From Acidobacteriota bacterium (GTDB taxonomy: Bacteria; Acidobacteriota; Terriglobia; Acidiferrales; UBA7541): DNA of 34,559 nucleotides. Position 1 is the first letter of the stretch; the number at the start of each line of letters is the position of its first letter. A program made the position numbers and the translations under genes. The stretch is from contig JACQDE010000023.1 in assembly GCA_016201285.1 (NCBI GenBank), positions 1 through 34,559 of the forward strand, given 5' to 3'. Below the pieces are notes generated by a model, which had not been told where the DNA came from, did no database searches, and saw only the letters and a program-made list of their open reading frames with translations. Of the stretch, positions 1-7,573 are shown piece by piece.

Positions 1-135
1 CAGGGAAGGAACTCAGCCGTGCGCAAGAATAAAACACGGATACCACCGGAACCAAAAGCCGCTCCGTGCAGACTCACGTTGACTCGCAATGGCACCCGCA
101 TCGAAAAAATCACCCGTTCTTCAGCACCCTGCTAA
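1..135. repeat. Possible right end of a MITE-like element
   Basis: This stretch holds no gene. Its right edge, 116-135, reads GTTCTTCAGCACCCTGCTAA and matches 18 of 20 bases of the right terminus of the MITE-like element at 22397-22531. The interior is only vaguely similar to that element, and any left terminus lies outside the window. It may be the tail of a diverged relative or a full IS; a chance match of the terminus alone is also possible. Confidence 0.25.
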
Positions 136-151
136 TCCCTGACCCCTGTTT

Positions 152-619
152 TCAGCCTTTCGCCGCGAAGTCGGCGACGCGGGGCGCGGCCAGGCGCTTG
201 AAGTCCGCATAATTCATGCGGATGGCATCGCGGTGCGTGCCGGCATTGAAAACGATTTCCTCGTCGGCCTCAAGCGAGCGGTCCGCGAACACGGTCAGCT
301 TGTAGAGCTGGCCGAAGGGCGGCATGGCGCCCAGCTCGCAATCCGGAAACAGGTTGATGAACTCCTGCTCGCTGGCCAGGCGCGCGGGCTTGCCAAGCAG
401 TTCGCCGAACTTTTTCAGGTTGACGTGGAACGACGCGGGCAGGACCGCGAGCGCGGTTTGGTCGCCGGTGGTGACGACGACGGTCTTGGCCAGCTCCTTG
501 CCGGGCACATGCAGCGTCGCCGCGGCGGCCTGCGCGGTGTAGGCCGGCGAATGGGACATCAGCGTGTAGTGGACCTTGTTCTCGTCCAGGTAGGTCTTCA
601 GGCGCGCGGACATGGTCAT
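152..619 (-). CDS. YbaK/EbsC-family aminoacyl-tRNA deacylase-like protein
   Basis: A 155-residue single-domain protein that matches the YbaK/EbsC (ProX/YbaK) fold family over its whole length. Members hydrolyse mischarged aminoacyl-tRNAs, for example Cys- or Ala-tRNA(Pro), in the cytoplasm. Recognisable features are the N-terminal HSPAYTAQAAA segment, the LAKTVVV strand with the conserved lysine (about residues 42-49), and the PPFG loop near residue 100. The start at 619 is chosen because AAAGGAGG stands 7 bases upstream; a second ATG two codons later is less well placed. It is transcribed alone and separated from serA by a 7-bp-period repeat. The substrate cannot be told from sequence; a standalone editing factor is the usual interpretation. 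Confidence 0.85.
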   Translation of the reverse strand: MTMSARLKTYLDENKVHYTLMSHSPAYTAQAAAATLHVPGKELAKTVVVTTGDQTALAVLPASFHVNLKKFGELLGKPARLASEQEFINLFPDCELGAMPPFGQLYKLTVFADRSLEADEEIVFNAGTHRDAIRMNYADFKRLAAPRVADFAAKG

Positions 620-703
620 GGGGGGACCTCCTTTCGCCCGGGCGCAGCTAACGCAATTATGGACCCGCTGCGGTGTGAAGGGAATAGGTAGCAGCAGAGA
701 AAC

Positions 704-754
704 CTGTCAGCGGTCAGCTTTCAGCGAAAACCTGCTGACAACTGAAGACTGAGC
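704..754. repeat. 7-bp-period degenerate repeat with inverted halves
   Basis: The spacer between serA and the deacylase gene contains TCAGCGG, TCAGCTT and TCAGCGA in tandem, followed by the complementary run CTGACAA, CTGAAGA, CTGAGCA. TGTCAGC at 705-711 pairs perfectly with GCTGACA at 734-740. This is a 7-bp-period cousin of the 8-bp arrays elsewhere in the window. It lies just behind the serA stop codon, so it could act as a 3'-end hairpin, but there is no T-tract. Confidence 0.6.
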
Positions 755-755
755 A

Positions 756-2369
756 CTACGGCAGGCGAACCAGGCGGGCGTCGAGAACGGCGCTGATTCC
801 GCGGACGGGCTGGACGATGGAGTCGGAGACATCGCCGTCGAGGCCGATGAGGGCAAGGGCTTCGGCGAGGTCCGCGCCGCCCGGCGCTGCCGCAGCCTCG
901 CGATGGTGGAGCGGGCGGCCAAGATCGAACGTGGCGATGTTGATGCCGTGGCTGCCGAGGACGGTACCCATCTGGCCGATCACGCCGGGAACGTCGCGGT
1001 TGCGCGTAAAAAGAATGATGCCTTCGAGCGGCGCTTCGAGCGGGATGCCGTCAATGGAGAGGATGCGCGGCGTGGTGCCCCAGAGCACGGTGCCCTCGAC
1101 GCTGAGGGCGCGGCCTGCGGCGCCGGGCAGCGCGGTGACCTCGAGCGTATTGGGAAAACCCTGCTCGCGGCGGCGGGTGTGCTCCTCGACGGCAAGCCCG
1201 CGGGCGGCGGCCGCGGCGGCGGCGTTCACCAGGTTCACTTTTTCCTCGAGCGCGGTGTTGAGGATGCCGGCAAGGACGGCGTTGCGCACAACGTGCGTCC
1301 CGATTTCCGCGGGCTCGCCGGCGTAGGCGATGCGCACGCGGTCAATGCGGTCGGGCGCCACCTGCGCGACCAGCGAGCCGAGGCGTTCGCCGAGCACGAG
1401 ATACGGACGGACGCGGCTGTACTGCTCGGCGGAAAGCGCGGGCAGGTTGACGGCGTTGCGCAGCGTGCCCTCGGCGAGAAAATCGCGCACCTGCTGGGCG
1501 ATGAGCGTCCCGACCTCCTCCTGCGCTTCTTCGGTCGAACCGGCCACGTGCGGCGTGGCGATAACGTTGGGCAGGGCGAGCAGTGGCGAATCGCGCGGCG
1601 GCTCGACGGCGAAAACGTCGAGCGCGGCCCCGGCGAGAATTCCAGCGCGGAGCGCGTCGGCAAGCGCGGCCTCGTCCACCAGCTCGCCGCGGGCGGCGTT
1701 GATCAGGCGCGCGCCGCGCTTCATCTTGGCCAGCGCCGCGGCGTTGATCATTTTCTCCGTGGCGGGGCTGAGCGCGGTGTGGAGGGAAATGAAGTCGGCG
1801 CGGGCGAGCAGGTCATCGAAAGAGATCAGCTCGGCGCCGGCGTCGCGCGCAGCGTTTTCGGAGAGATAGGGATCGCAGGCGACCACGCGCATCTCGAGCG
1901 CGCGGGCGCGGCGCGCCACTTCCCCGCCGACGCGGCCGAGGCCAATGAGGCCGAGCGTCTTGCCGCGCACTTCCGTGCCCCGCGCGCCGCTTTTTTCCCA
2001 GCGGCCGGCCCGCGTGGCGGCGGCGAGCTGCGGCACCGAGCGCGCGAGGGCCAGCAGCAGCGCCAGGGTGTGCTCGGCTACGCTGACGGCGTTGCCGCCG
2101 GGCGTGTTCATCACCAGCACGCCGCGGCGCGTGGCGGCCTCGACATCAATGTTGTCCACCCCGACGCCGGCACGCCCGACCACGCGCATCGCCGGGGCGC
2201 GTTCGAGCAGCTCGGCGGTGACGCCGGTGGCGCTGCGGACAATCAGCCCGGCGGCATCGGCCAGTTCGCGGACCAGCTCCGTGGCGGGCGGCGCGGCGAT
2301 GGCCCAGCCGGTTTCGCGCAGCAACACGAGGCCGCGCTCGCTGATGCGGTCGGCGACGACGATTTTCAT
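756..2369 (-). CDS. serA: D-3-phosphoglycerate dehydrogenase (long form with ACT domain)
   Basis: A 537-residue protein that oxidises 3-phosphoglycerate to 3-phosphohydroxypyruvate, the first step of serine synthesis. The N-terminal substrate-binding region and the Rossmann domain with GLGRVG (143-148) are followed by catalytic Arg227 (in INAARGEL), Glu256 and His274 (in TPHVAGS). An intervening domain then leads to a C-terminal ACT domain (about 455-530, VPGVIGQMGTVLGSHGINI), the expected site for serine feedback. The length fits the long-form family. The start MKIVVADRI is preferred over an upstream ATG because family similarity begins there. No Shine-Dalgarno is visible, and a TTGACA/TAGGCT promoter would start the transcript only a few bases upstream, so a nearly leaderless mRNA is likely. 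Confidence 0.93.
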   Translation of the reverse strand: MKIVVADRISERGLVLLRETGWAIAAPPATELVRELADAAGLIVRSATGVTAELLERAPAMRVVGRAGVGVDNIDVEAATRRGVLVMNTPGGNAVSVAEHTLALLLALARSVPQLAAATRAGRWEKSGARGTEVRGKTLGLIGLGRVGGEVARRARALEMRVVACDPYLSENAARDAGAELISFDDLLARADFISLHTALSPATEKMINAAALAKMKRGARLINAARGELVDEAALADALRAGILAGAALDVFAVEPPRDSPLLALPNVIATPHVAGSTEEAQEEVGTLIAQQVRDFLAEGTLRNAVNLPALSAEQYSRVRPYLVLGERLGSLVAQVAPDRIDRVRIAYAGEPAEIGTHVVRNAVLAGILNTALEEKVNLVNAAAAAAARGLAVEEHTRRREQGFPNTLEVTALPGAAGRALSVEGTVLWGTTPRILSIDGIPLEAPLEGIILFTRNRDVPGVIGQMGTVLGSHGINIATFDLGRPLHHREAAAAPGGADLAEALALIGLDGDVSDSIVQPVRGISAVLDARLVRLP

Positions 2370-2379
2370 CACGGGTTCA

Positions 2380-2408
2380 AGCCTATGCGGCGGCTGCATC
2401 GCTGTCAA
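2380..2408 (-). promoter_or_regulatory. Candidate sigma-70 promoter of serA
   Basis: On the minus strand TTGACA (2408-2403) is followed after exactly 17 bases by TAGGCT (2385-2380). The expected transcription start would be at about 2372-2374, within 5 bases of the serA ATG at 2369. This agrees with the absence of a ribosome-binding site there. The -35 box is perfect, while the -10 box matches only three of six consensus positions. Confidence 0.45.
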
Positions 2409-2480
2409 ATAACAGCGCGTCCCGGGGAAAGAAAAACCGGTTGTTGCAGCAAAGCTCAATTTATTGTACTAAGAGCCGAT

Positions 2481-2954
2481 ATGACCGCCATGACACTTAC
2501 TGAACGCGTGCAGAAAGACCTGGTCGAAGCGATGCGAGCGAAGGACGAGCTGCGCCTGAGCGTCCTGCGGATGATGAAGGCCGCGCTGAAGAACAAAGAA
2601 ATCGAGAAGATTCGCCCGCTGGACGAAGCGGAGGCGCTGCAGGTTCTCCAAACGCTGGTGAAGCAACGCCACGAGTCCGTGGAGCAGTTCACCAAGGGCG
2701 GACGGATGGACCTGGCCCAAAAAGAGACGCGGGAAATTGCCATCATCGAGGGCTACCTCCCGGCGGCGCCCAGCGACGCGGAGCTGGCGGAAGCGATTGC
2801 AGGCGCGATCGCCGAAACGGCAGCGAAGTCGCCCAGGGAAATGGGCGCGGTGATCAAGGCCGCCAAAGCGCGGTTGGCCGGAAAAACGGTGGACGGAAAG
2901 GCACTGAGCGACCGCGTGCGGAACCTCCTGGCGCGGCTGGCGGAGGGACGTTGA
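2481..2954 (+). CDS. GatB/YqeY domain-containing protein
   Basis: A 157-residue helical protein of the YqeY family, which resembles the tRNA-binding tail domain of GatB (Asp/Glu-tRNA amidotransferase). Family hallmarks are the start LTERVQKDLVEAMRAKDELRLSVLRMM, the central KQRHESVEQF, EIAIIEGYLP near residue 90, and a C-terminal MGAVIKAAKARLAGKTVDGK segment. The length is typical (about 150). Two starts are possible, 2481 and 2490; neither has a strong Shine-Dalgarno. It is divergent from serA and its TGA overlaps the TTG start of the next gene, so the two are probably co-translated. The cellular role of standalone YqeY proteins is not settled. Confidence 0.9.
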   Translation: MTAMTLTERVQKDLVEAMRAKDELRLSVLRMMKAALKNKEIEKIRPLDEAEALQVLQTLVKQRHESVEQFTKGGRMDLAQKETREIAIIEGYLPAAPSDAELAEAIAGAIAETAAKSPREMGAVIKAAKARLAGKTVDGKALSDRVRNLLARLAEGR

Positions 2955-3445
2955 GCAGCACACGCGCGCGAGTGATTGCCGGCGTCCGCATCCTGATCGG
3001 CATCGGGTTCCTGTGGACCGGCATCCGCATGCTCATGAACCACGACCTGCTCTTTGGCGGACTGCTCCACCGGCTTTCGGAAACCGGCGGGCCGGTGCGC
3101 TTCTACCGCGAAAACTTTCTGCGCTACATCGAGCGGTACGAGACGGCGGTTGTGTACCTTTCGGCGGCCGCGAACATCGGCGCAGGGTTCTTTTTTCTCA
3201 CCGGCACGCTGATCAGCCTGACGTCGCTGGGGGCCGCCGCGCTGGTGCTGAACTACGGGCTGGCCAGCTCCGCGGGCAACTGGCCGCGCATGCTCGCGCA
3301 CGTGGTCGCCGCGTTGCTGCTGGTGGCGCTCGGCTGGCTGGGCGCGGGGCTCACCTGGGGCGTGGACGGCTGGCTTATCCAGCGCTTCCAGGATTGGCTG
3401 GTGCTTTTCCCTCTGCGGCGGAAGGCGCCGGGGAAAAAAGAGTAA
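2951..3445 (+). CDS. DoxX-like small integral membrane protein
   Basis: A 164-residue protein with four predicted membrane segments (about residues 8-25, 60-82, 83-102 and 108-132). The pattern of an N-terminal RILIGIGFLWTGIRML segment followed by three closely packed helices resembles DoxX/DoxD-type proteins, but the match is general. The start is TTG, overlapping the stop of the yqeY-like gene as TTGA, with GGAGGG 3 bases upstream inside that gene. A GTG seven codons later lacks any ribosome-binding site. The basic C-terminal tail (RRKAPGKKE) should face the cytoplasm. Function unknown; translational coupling to the YqeY-like gene is inferred from the overlap. Confidence 0.65.
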   Translation: MSSTRARVIAGVRILIGIGFLWTGIRMLMNHDLLFGGLLHRLSETGGPVRFYRENFLRYIERYETAVVYLSAAANIGAGFFFLTGTLISLTSLGAAALVLNYGLASSAGNWPRMLAHVVAALLLVALGWLGAGLTWGVDGWLIQRFQDWLVLFPLRRKAPGKKE

Positions 3446-3450
3446 GACGG

Positions 3451-3480
3451 CGCATGCCGGCCTGAAGGCCGTCGCTACAC
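3451..3480. repeat. REP-like hairpin
   Basis: The sequence GCCGGCCTGAAGGCCGTC followed by GCTAC belongs to the GTAGCG-plus-GC-palindrome hairpin family that also occurs at 19437-19459, 21267-21290, 24332-24352 and 32451-32475. It sits between two plus-strand genes. There is no T-tract to make it a classical terminator. Confidence 0.6.
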
Positions 3481-3511
3481 AAGAAATCCTCCGGCGCGGT
3501 ATCCTTCCTGC

Positions 3512-4162
3512 GTGGCGCTCCCTGAGCAGATCCCCGTCAAATACACCGAAGAAGAGGCAGAGTACCTGAGCGTGCGGCCCGTGGTGCGGCAGACGTTTCA
3601 GCTCGCCGAATTGGTGGACATGGTGCTGGGCGTGACCGGCAAGGACCCGTCGCGCGTGCAGCAAATCCTGCGCACCGGCACGGTGGTCTTCAACTTCTAC
3701 CGCTACTGGTGGACGGGGTTCGACGCGGGCGCGGAAGAGCTGGGCGCGGTGCTGGCGCAATTTCCGGATGCCGATCCCGGGCGGGCGTTCCGCGCGGAAG
3801 AATGCGCGGCGGCGGTGCTGACGGGAAAGAGCTACGAGCCAGTCTCCGGGCACGTAGTGCTTCCGGCGAACGGAATCGAGTTGAGCCGCGCCGAGGCCGC
3901 GCGGAAGCGGATGTTCAGGCGGCTGTTCAGCAGGAAAAACTTCTGGGATGCGCTGATGGACGCGGCGCGCGAACGCGCGCCGGCGTATCTAGGCTACTCC
4001 TACCAGCGGCGCGCCGATCTGTACGCGCTGGAAATCCCGCCGGAACGCGCGCTGGCGATGGCGCGCGAAGCAGAAAAACTCGTGCCGCGCGGCGTGCGCG
4101 CGTTGACGGCACAAATCGCCGCCGCCGCGCGGATTTTGTTTTTGTGTCCAAGGAAGAGTTAG
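3512..4162 (+). CDS. Hypothetical protein
   Basis: A 216-residue soluble protein that I do not recognise. It has no signal peptide or membrane segment. Visible features are an acidic N-terminus, a short compact segment with VTGKDPSRVQQILRTG then FNFYRYWWTGF near residues 40-70, an acidic middle, and a basic helix (RKRMFRRLFSRKNFWDAL) near 130. The start is GTG at 3512 with no clear ribosome-binding site; the reading frame has the GC-rich third positions of its neighbours, so it is probably real. It converges with the membrane-protein gene ending at 4219. No function is proposed. Confidence 0.6.
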   Translation: MALPEQIPVKYTEEEAEYLSVRPVVRQTFQLAELVDMVLGVTGKDPSRVQQILRTGTVVFNFYRYWWTGFDAGAEELGAVLAQFPDADPGRAFRAEECAAAVLTGKSYEPVSGHVVLPANGIELSRAEAARKRMFRRLFSRKNFWDALMDAARERAPAYLGYSYQRRADLYALEIPPERALAMAREAEKLVPRGVRALTAQIAAAARILFLCPRKS

Positions 4163-4218
4163 AAAGTTTCAGTTTCGGTTTTTTCTCCGCGGCGGCGGGA
4201 GCAAGCCGCCACTCACCC

Positions 4219-5202
4219 CTACAAAACCGTCGGACCCGGCATCGCCTGGGCCGGCGCGGCGGCGGACTGTGCGGATTGGAAGAGCAACGTCTGGCTCGAG
4301 AGAAACCAGAGCTTCAGCACGATCCGGCAGAGGATGAACGCCTGGCCAAGGAGGAACGCGCCGACGACTGCGCGCCAGGTGGCCTGGCCGGGGCCGGGAG
4401 CGGCGTACCCGTAGGTTCCGAACAGCACCAGGCCTGTGGCGGTGAGGAGCAGGTAAAGGCCACACGTTCGCACGGGATTGCTGAACACGAAGCGCAGGCC
4501 GCGGAGGAAAGCAAAGAGCGCGCTGCGGCGGTGCTCGACGACGATGGCGATGCGGGCGTAGTCGAACACCAGGGTGAAGAAAGCGAGCAGGAGCGCCGTG
4601 AGCGCATAGACGGCGGCGGTGTAGAAGATGACGGTGCGCTCGGTGGTGACGTCGCGCGTCGAGTTTTCCACCCAGGAGTGAAGCGGGTTGGCGGCGAAGC
4701 GGAAGACCGCGTAGTAGAGCGCGAGCGAAATCGCCAGCAGGCGCAGGAAGGAGAAGAAGTTGTCGCCGCAGTGCGCGAAGAAACGGACGCGCAGGCGCGG
4801 GGCGCCGGGATTGGCGTAGCGGTCGAGGATGCCGCCGGCGAAAAACGTCCACAGCAGGAGGAACGCGCCGCCGGCCAGCAAAAGCGTGCCGCCGCGAAGA
4901 AGTTTCCCGTCCAGAAGCGATTCCAGGTTGGAAAGAACCGGCACGATGCCGGTGACCCACGGGCCGAAGGTCGAGGCAAGGCCGGACGACCCCGCGGAAA
5001 ATTCGCCGAACCAGGAAAGGTCGAAGCCGGCGCGCATGTTTTCGTTGACCAGACTCATGCCGAAGGATTCGTGCAGGATGTTTTTCACAGCGAGCGACAC
5101 CGGCAGAGCAATCAGCACACTGGCAAAATAGATCCAAAGGATGAGCGCGGGAGATTTCAACACACGGCCGAGGCCGGCGGCGAAATTCTTAAGCACGTTC
5201 AC
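4219..5202 (-). CDS. Polytopic integral membrane protein, unknown function
   Basis: A 327-residue protein with about five or six hydrophobic segments (around 18-38, 95-120, 145-165, 185-215, 245-270 and 280-300). Long loops lie between the first two segments and around the conserved-looking HSWVENSTRDVTTERT stretch. The start is GTG at 5202, preceded at 6 bases by GAGGAG; the open frame runs further upstream only through the repeat at 5221-5278, which is not coding. The general layout is like bacterial multi-pass DUF proteins of the glycerophosphodiester-phosphodiesterase membrane-domain type, but I cannot assign a family. It lies downstream of the M1 peptidase gene in the same direction. Confidence 0.7.
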   Translation of the reverse strand: MNVLKNFAAGLGRVLKSPALILWIYFASVLIALPVSLAVKNILHESFGMSLVNENMRAGFDLSWFGEFSAGSSGLASTFGPWVTGIVPVLSNLESLLDGKLLRGGTLLLAGGAFLLLWTFFAGGILDRYANPGAPRLRVRFFAHCGDNFFSFLRLLAISLALYYAVFRFAANPLHSWVENSTRDVTTERTVIFYTAAVYALTALLLAFFTLVFDYARIAIVVEHRRSALFAFLRGLRFVFSNPVRTCGLYLLLTATGLVLFGTYGYAAPGPGQATWRAVVGAFLLGQAFILCRIVLKLWFLSSQTLLFQSAQSAAAPAQAMPGPTVL

Positions 5203-5220
5203 GATGCGCTCCTCAAGTGA

Positions 5221-5278
5221 TGTTGGAAAGTTGGAAGGTTGAAACCTTCGAACCTTCGAACGTTCCAACCTTCCAACA
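5221..5278. repeat. 8-bp-period inverted array (hairpin form)
   Basis: Seven octamers in phase: TTGGAAAG, TTGGAAGG, TTGAAACC, TTCGAACC, TTCGAACG, TTCCAACC, TTCCAACA. The sense flips in the middle, so 5221-5240 pairs with 5259-5278 at 18 of 20 positions. It lies in the spacer between the M1 peptidase stop and the GTG of the membrane-protein gene. It is the most compact member of the array family in this window. There is no T-tract beside it. Confidence 0.8.
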
Positions 5279-5313
5279 TCAATTCGCGGCGCCAAGTCAT
5301 TTGCGTTTCTCAC

Positions 5314-7365
5314 TCACGCCAGGAACAAAAGTGTCTGCAGAAAATCCTGCAACCAGATCATCCACTTGGAGGCCCACTTCACCGACGGGAGATCAGACTG
5401 CGGCTCGAAGCGGCGGCTGTTGTTGGTGTAATTCGTATCGAGCAGCAGCTTGCGCGCCGGATCCACGGCGGCGTAATCGAGCTTGGCGGGCCTGGTGACG
5501 GTGTAGAGCTTCCAGGTGTTCTTGCCGTCCCAGATGTCGCGGACCTCTTCGCCATTCCGGAATTTCAGCAGAACCTCGACGGGGAGGATGCCGTCGCCCA
5601 AGCGGCGGACGACGACACGGGTTTCGTAAACATTCTGCACCGGCGCGCCGGAAGAAGAGAGATCCTTTGCTTCGCTGATGACAAGCTTTCCATTCCGCTG
5701 GACGTAGCCCGTCGTTTTCACTTCCTCGCTCGCGACGGACTCCACAGCGTAGTCGAAGACGGCGGCCTTGCGGTGGACCTCGTCGAAGAACGGCGTGAGA
5801 TCGCGCCCTGAGACTTCGCCGGCGACGGCGAAAAAATCTTCGGGCCGCGGGTGCTTGAATTTCCAGCGCTCGAAGTGCGTGGACATGATTTTCTGCAATG
5901 TCGCCCAGCCGAGCGTGCGCTCGAGCGTGCCGAGCCACAGCGCGGTGAGGCTGTAGGTGATGCCGCTGGCCGTCTCCGGATAATAGAGGAAAGTGGGCGT
6001 GGCCTGAGCGTCGCTGCGCAGCACGCCGCGGTAGTCGTTCATGCGGGAGCCGAGCAGCCGGCTGGCGGAGATTTCGCGCAGCATCACGGGAAAGAAGCCG
6101 CGGAAGAAGCGCTGCATGTAGGCGGTGGGGCCATACGCGGTTTCCAGGGTGCGCGCGTCGGAGAAGGAGTTGAAGCCTTCGTCGAGCCAGGCGTGCTCGA
6201 ACTCGTTGTTGCCGACGATGCCGTACCAGAACTGGTGGCCGGCCTCGTGGACGGTGACGCCTTCGGGCTGGCCGCCGCCAAACGGCGCGAGATAGCGCGT
6301 GCCGGCAGTAAAGAGCGTGGGATATTCCATGCCGCCGGCGCCGCTGCCGTAGGCGGGGTCCACGATGGTGATGTGGCCGTAGGGATAGCCGCCATACCAC
6401 GTGCCGTAATAGCGCAGCGCGGCCTCGGTGGCGCGGAAGTGGCGGTCCACCTGGGATGCGTGCTCGGGCTGATAGAGCAGACGCATGTCCACCGGGCGCA
6501 GGCCGGGGTGCTCGAAGCGGCGGGTGGCCTCGCGGTAGTCCGGGCTGGTGGTCCAGGCGAAGTCGTGGACGTCTTCCTGGACGAAGCGGTGGGTGGCGGT
6601 GCCGCCGGAATTTCTCGTCACGCCGTAGGAAATGCCGGTGGCGCCAAGAAGCCAGCCGGCGGGGGCTGTGATCTGCACGTCATACACGCCGTAGTCGGCG
6701 AAGAATTCGGTGTGCGTGTGGAACTGGTGGCAGTTCCATGTGCCGTCGGACTGGAAGACGCCCAGCTTGGGGAACCACTGTGCGAGGAAGAAGAAATTGC
6801 CGCGGAAGCCGGTGCGGGCGACGGTGCGGGGGATCTGCGATTTCCAGTTGAGGGCGAGGCGGATGGTCGCGCCGGGAGCGACCGGCTTCGGCAGAGCGAC
6901 GGCCATCACCGTGGAGTCGTCAGGGTTGCCGTCGTCGGGAGAGAGGAAACGCATCTGCGCGGTGAGGTCGGCGCCGGCGGGCGGGTCCGAAGGATTCTTC
7001 GCTTCGCTCAGAAGGACCAGCGTTTTCACGTCGCAGTAGGCGTAACTGTCCGGGCGCAGGCGGGATTCGCGCGAGGGGCGCAGCGCGTTCTCTCGCAGCC
7101 AGGTGCTGCGCGTGTTTTTCCAGGCGTTCCAGTAGAGATGGAATTGCAGCTCTCGCGCGGGTACGGGCTGGATGTTTTTCCAGGTGATCACCTCGCTGCC
7201 CTCGAGCGTCTTCTGCACCGGGTCGAGGTGCACGCGGATGTTGTAGTTGGCGTTGCGCGGGCTGAGCGCGGCGGAGTCCTGCGCGGAAACGGGCCAGGCG
7301 CCGGTCGCCATGCACAGCAGAGCCGTGAGAAGGTGAAAGAAGGCGAGGTGCTTTGCTCGGTTCAG
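5314..7365 (-). CDS. Secreted M1-family metallopeptidase
   Basis: A 683-residue gluzincin. The zinc site is HEAGH (373-377) with the third ligand Glu396 in WLDEGF, the HExxH-x18-E pattern of M1 aminopeptidases; GAGGMEYPT upstream fits the substrate-binding GxMEN-type motif. Annotation from the first ATG (7311) would begin inside a signal peptide. From CTG at 7365 the protein starts with NRAKH, then a hydrophobic stretch ending in PVSA-QD, a good signal peptide, and AGGAGG lies 7 bases before that CTG. No ATG, GTG or TTG is placed as well. A TATAAA -10 box is at 7397-7392. It probably acts on peptides in the periplasm or outside. It is divergent from the OPT peptide transporter, which suggests a shared role in peptide use. 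Confidence 0.9.
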   Translation of the reverse strand: MNRAKHLAFFHLLTALLCMATGAWPVSAQDSAALSPRNANYNIRVHLDPVQKTLEGSEVITWKNIQPVPARELQFHLYWNAWKNTRSTWLRENALRPSRESRLRPDSYAYCDVKTLVLLSEAKNPSDPPAGADLTAQMRFLSPDDGNPDDSTVMAVALPKPVAPGATIRLALNWKSQIPRTVARTGFRGNFFFLAQWFPKLGVFQSDGTWNCHQFHTHTEFFADYGVYDVQITAPAGWLLGATGISYGVTRNSGGTATHRFVQEDVHDFAWTTSPDYREATRRFEHPGLRPVDMRLLYQPEHASQVDRHFRATEAALRYYGTWYGGYPYGHITIVDPAYGSGAGGMEYPTLFTAGTRYLAPFGGGQPEGVTVHEAGHQFWYGIVGNNEFEHAWLDEGFNSFSDARTLETAYGPTAYMQRFFRGFFPVMLREISASRLLGSRMNDYRGVLRSDAQATPTFLYYPETASGITYSLTALWLGTLERTLGWATLQKIMSTHFERWKFKHPRPEDFFAVAGEVSGRDLTPFFDEVHRKAAVFDYAVESVASEEVKTTGYVQRNGKLVISEAKDLSSSGAPVQNVYETRVVVRRLGDGILPVEVLLKFRNGEEVRDIWDGKNTWKLYTVTRPAKLDYAAVDPARKLLLDTNYTNNSRRFEPQSDLPSVKWASKWMIWLQDFLQTLLFLA

Positions 7366-7390
7366 GATAACACCTCCTGGTTGGCGGGGA

Positions 7391-7400
7391 TTTTATATGG
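7391..7400 (-). promoter_or_regulatory. Candidate -10 element of the M1 peptidase gene
   Basis: On the minus strand the sequence reads CCATATAAAA, an AT-rich patch in a GC-rich spacer. A start around 7385 would give a leader of roughly 20 bases that contains the AGGAGG ribosome-binding site. No convincing -35 box at 16-18 bases is seen. Confidence 0.35.
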
Positions 7401-7457
7401 GGCCGGGCGGAAAGCAAGCGGGACGTATTGCCGCCCCCACCGGCGAAGCGCCGCGGC

Positions 7458-7486
7458 TTGTCACGCGGGGCGTCTAGTGCTACTTT
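7458..7486 (+). promoter_or_regulatory. Candidate promoter of the OPT transporter gene
   Basis: TTGTCA (7458-7463) is separated by exactly 17 bases from TACTTT (7481-7486). The expected start near 7493 would leave a leader of about 80 bases before the GTG at 7574. Both boxes match the sigma-70 consensus moderately. Confidence 0.4.
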
Positions 7487-7573
7487 GCAACGCGGTCGAA
7501 TCAGTTGAACGGGCACGAGATGGTGTGCTCCGGCGAGCGCGGATAGCGCGCGCGAATCTTGCGGGGGTGAAGC

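Noticed and set aside
903..2480. Long plus-strand open frame antisense to serA
   Set aside because: It is a GC-bias shadow: His/Arg/Gly/Ala-rich translation without family resemblance, while the opposite strand encodes an intact SerA. Only its 3' part from 2481 is a real gene (YqeY-like).
4160..4215. Terminator between the convergent genes at 4162 and 4219
   Set aside because: A GGCGGC/GCCGCC stem exists, but the only T-run lies on its 5' side on the plus strand, so it fits a rho-independent terminator in neither direction.
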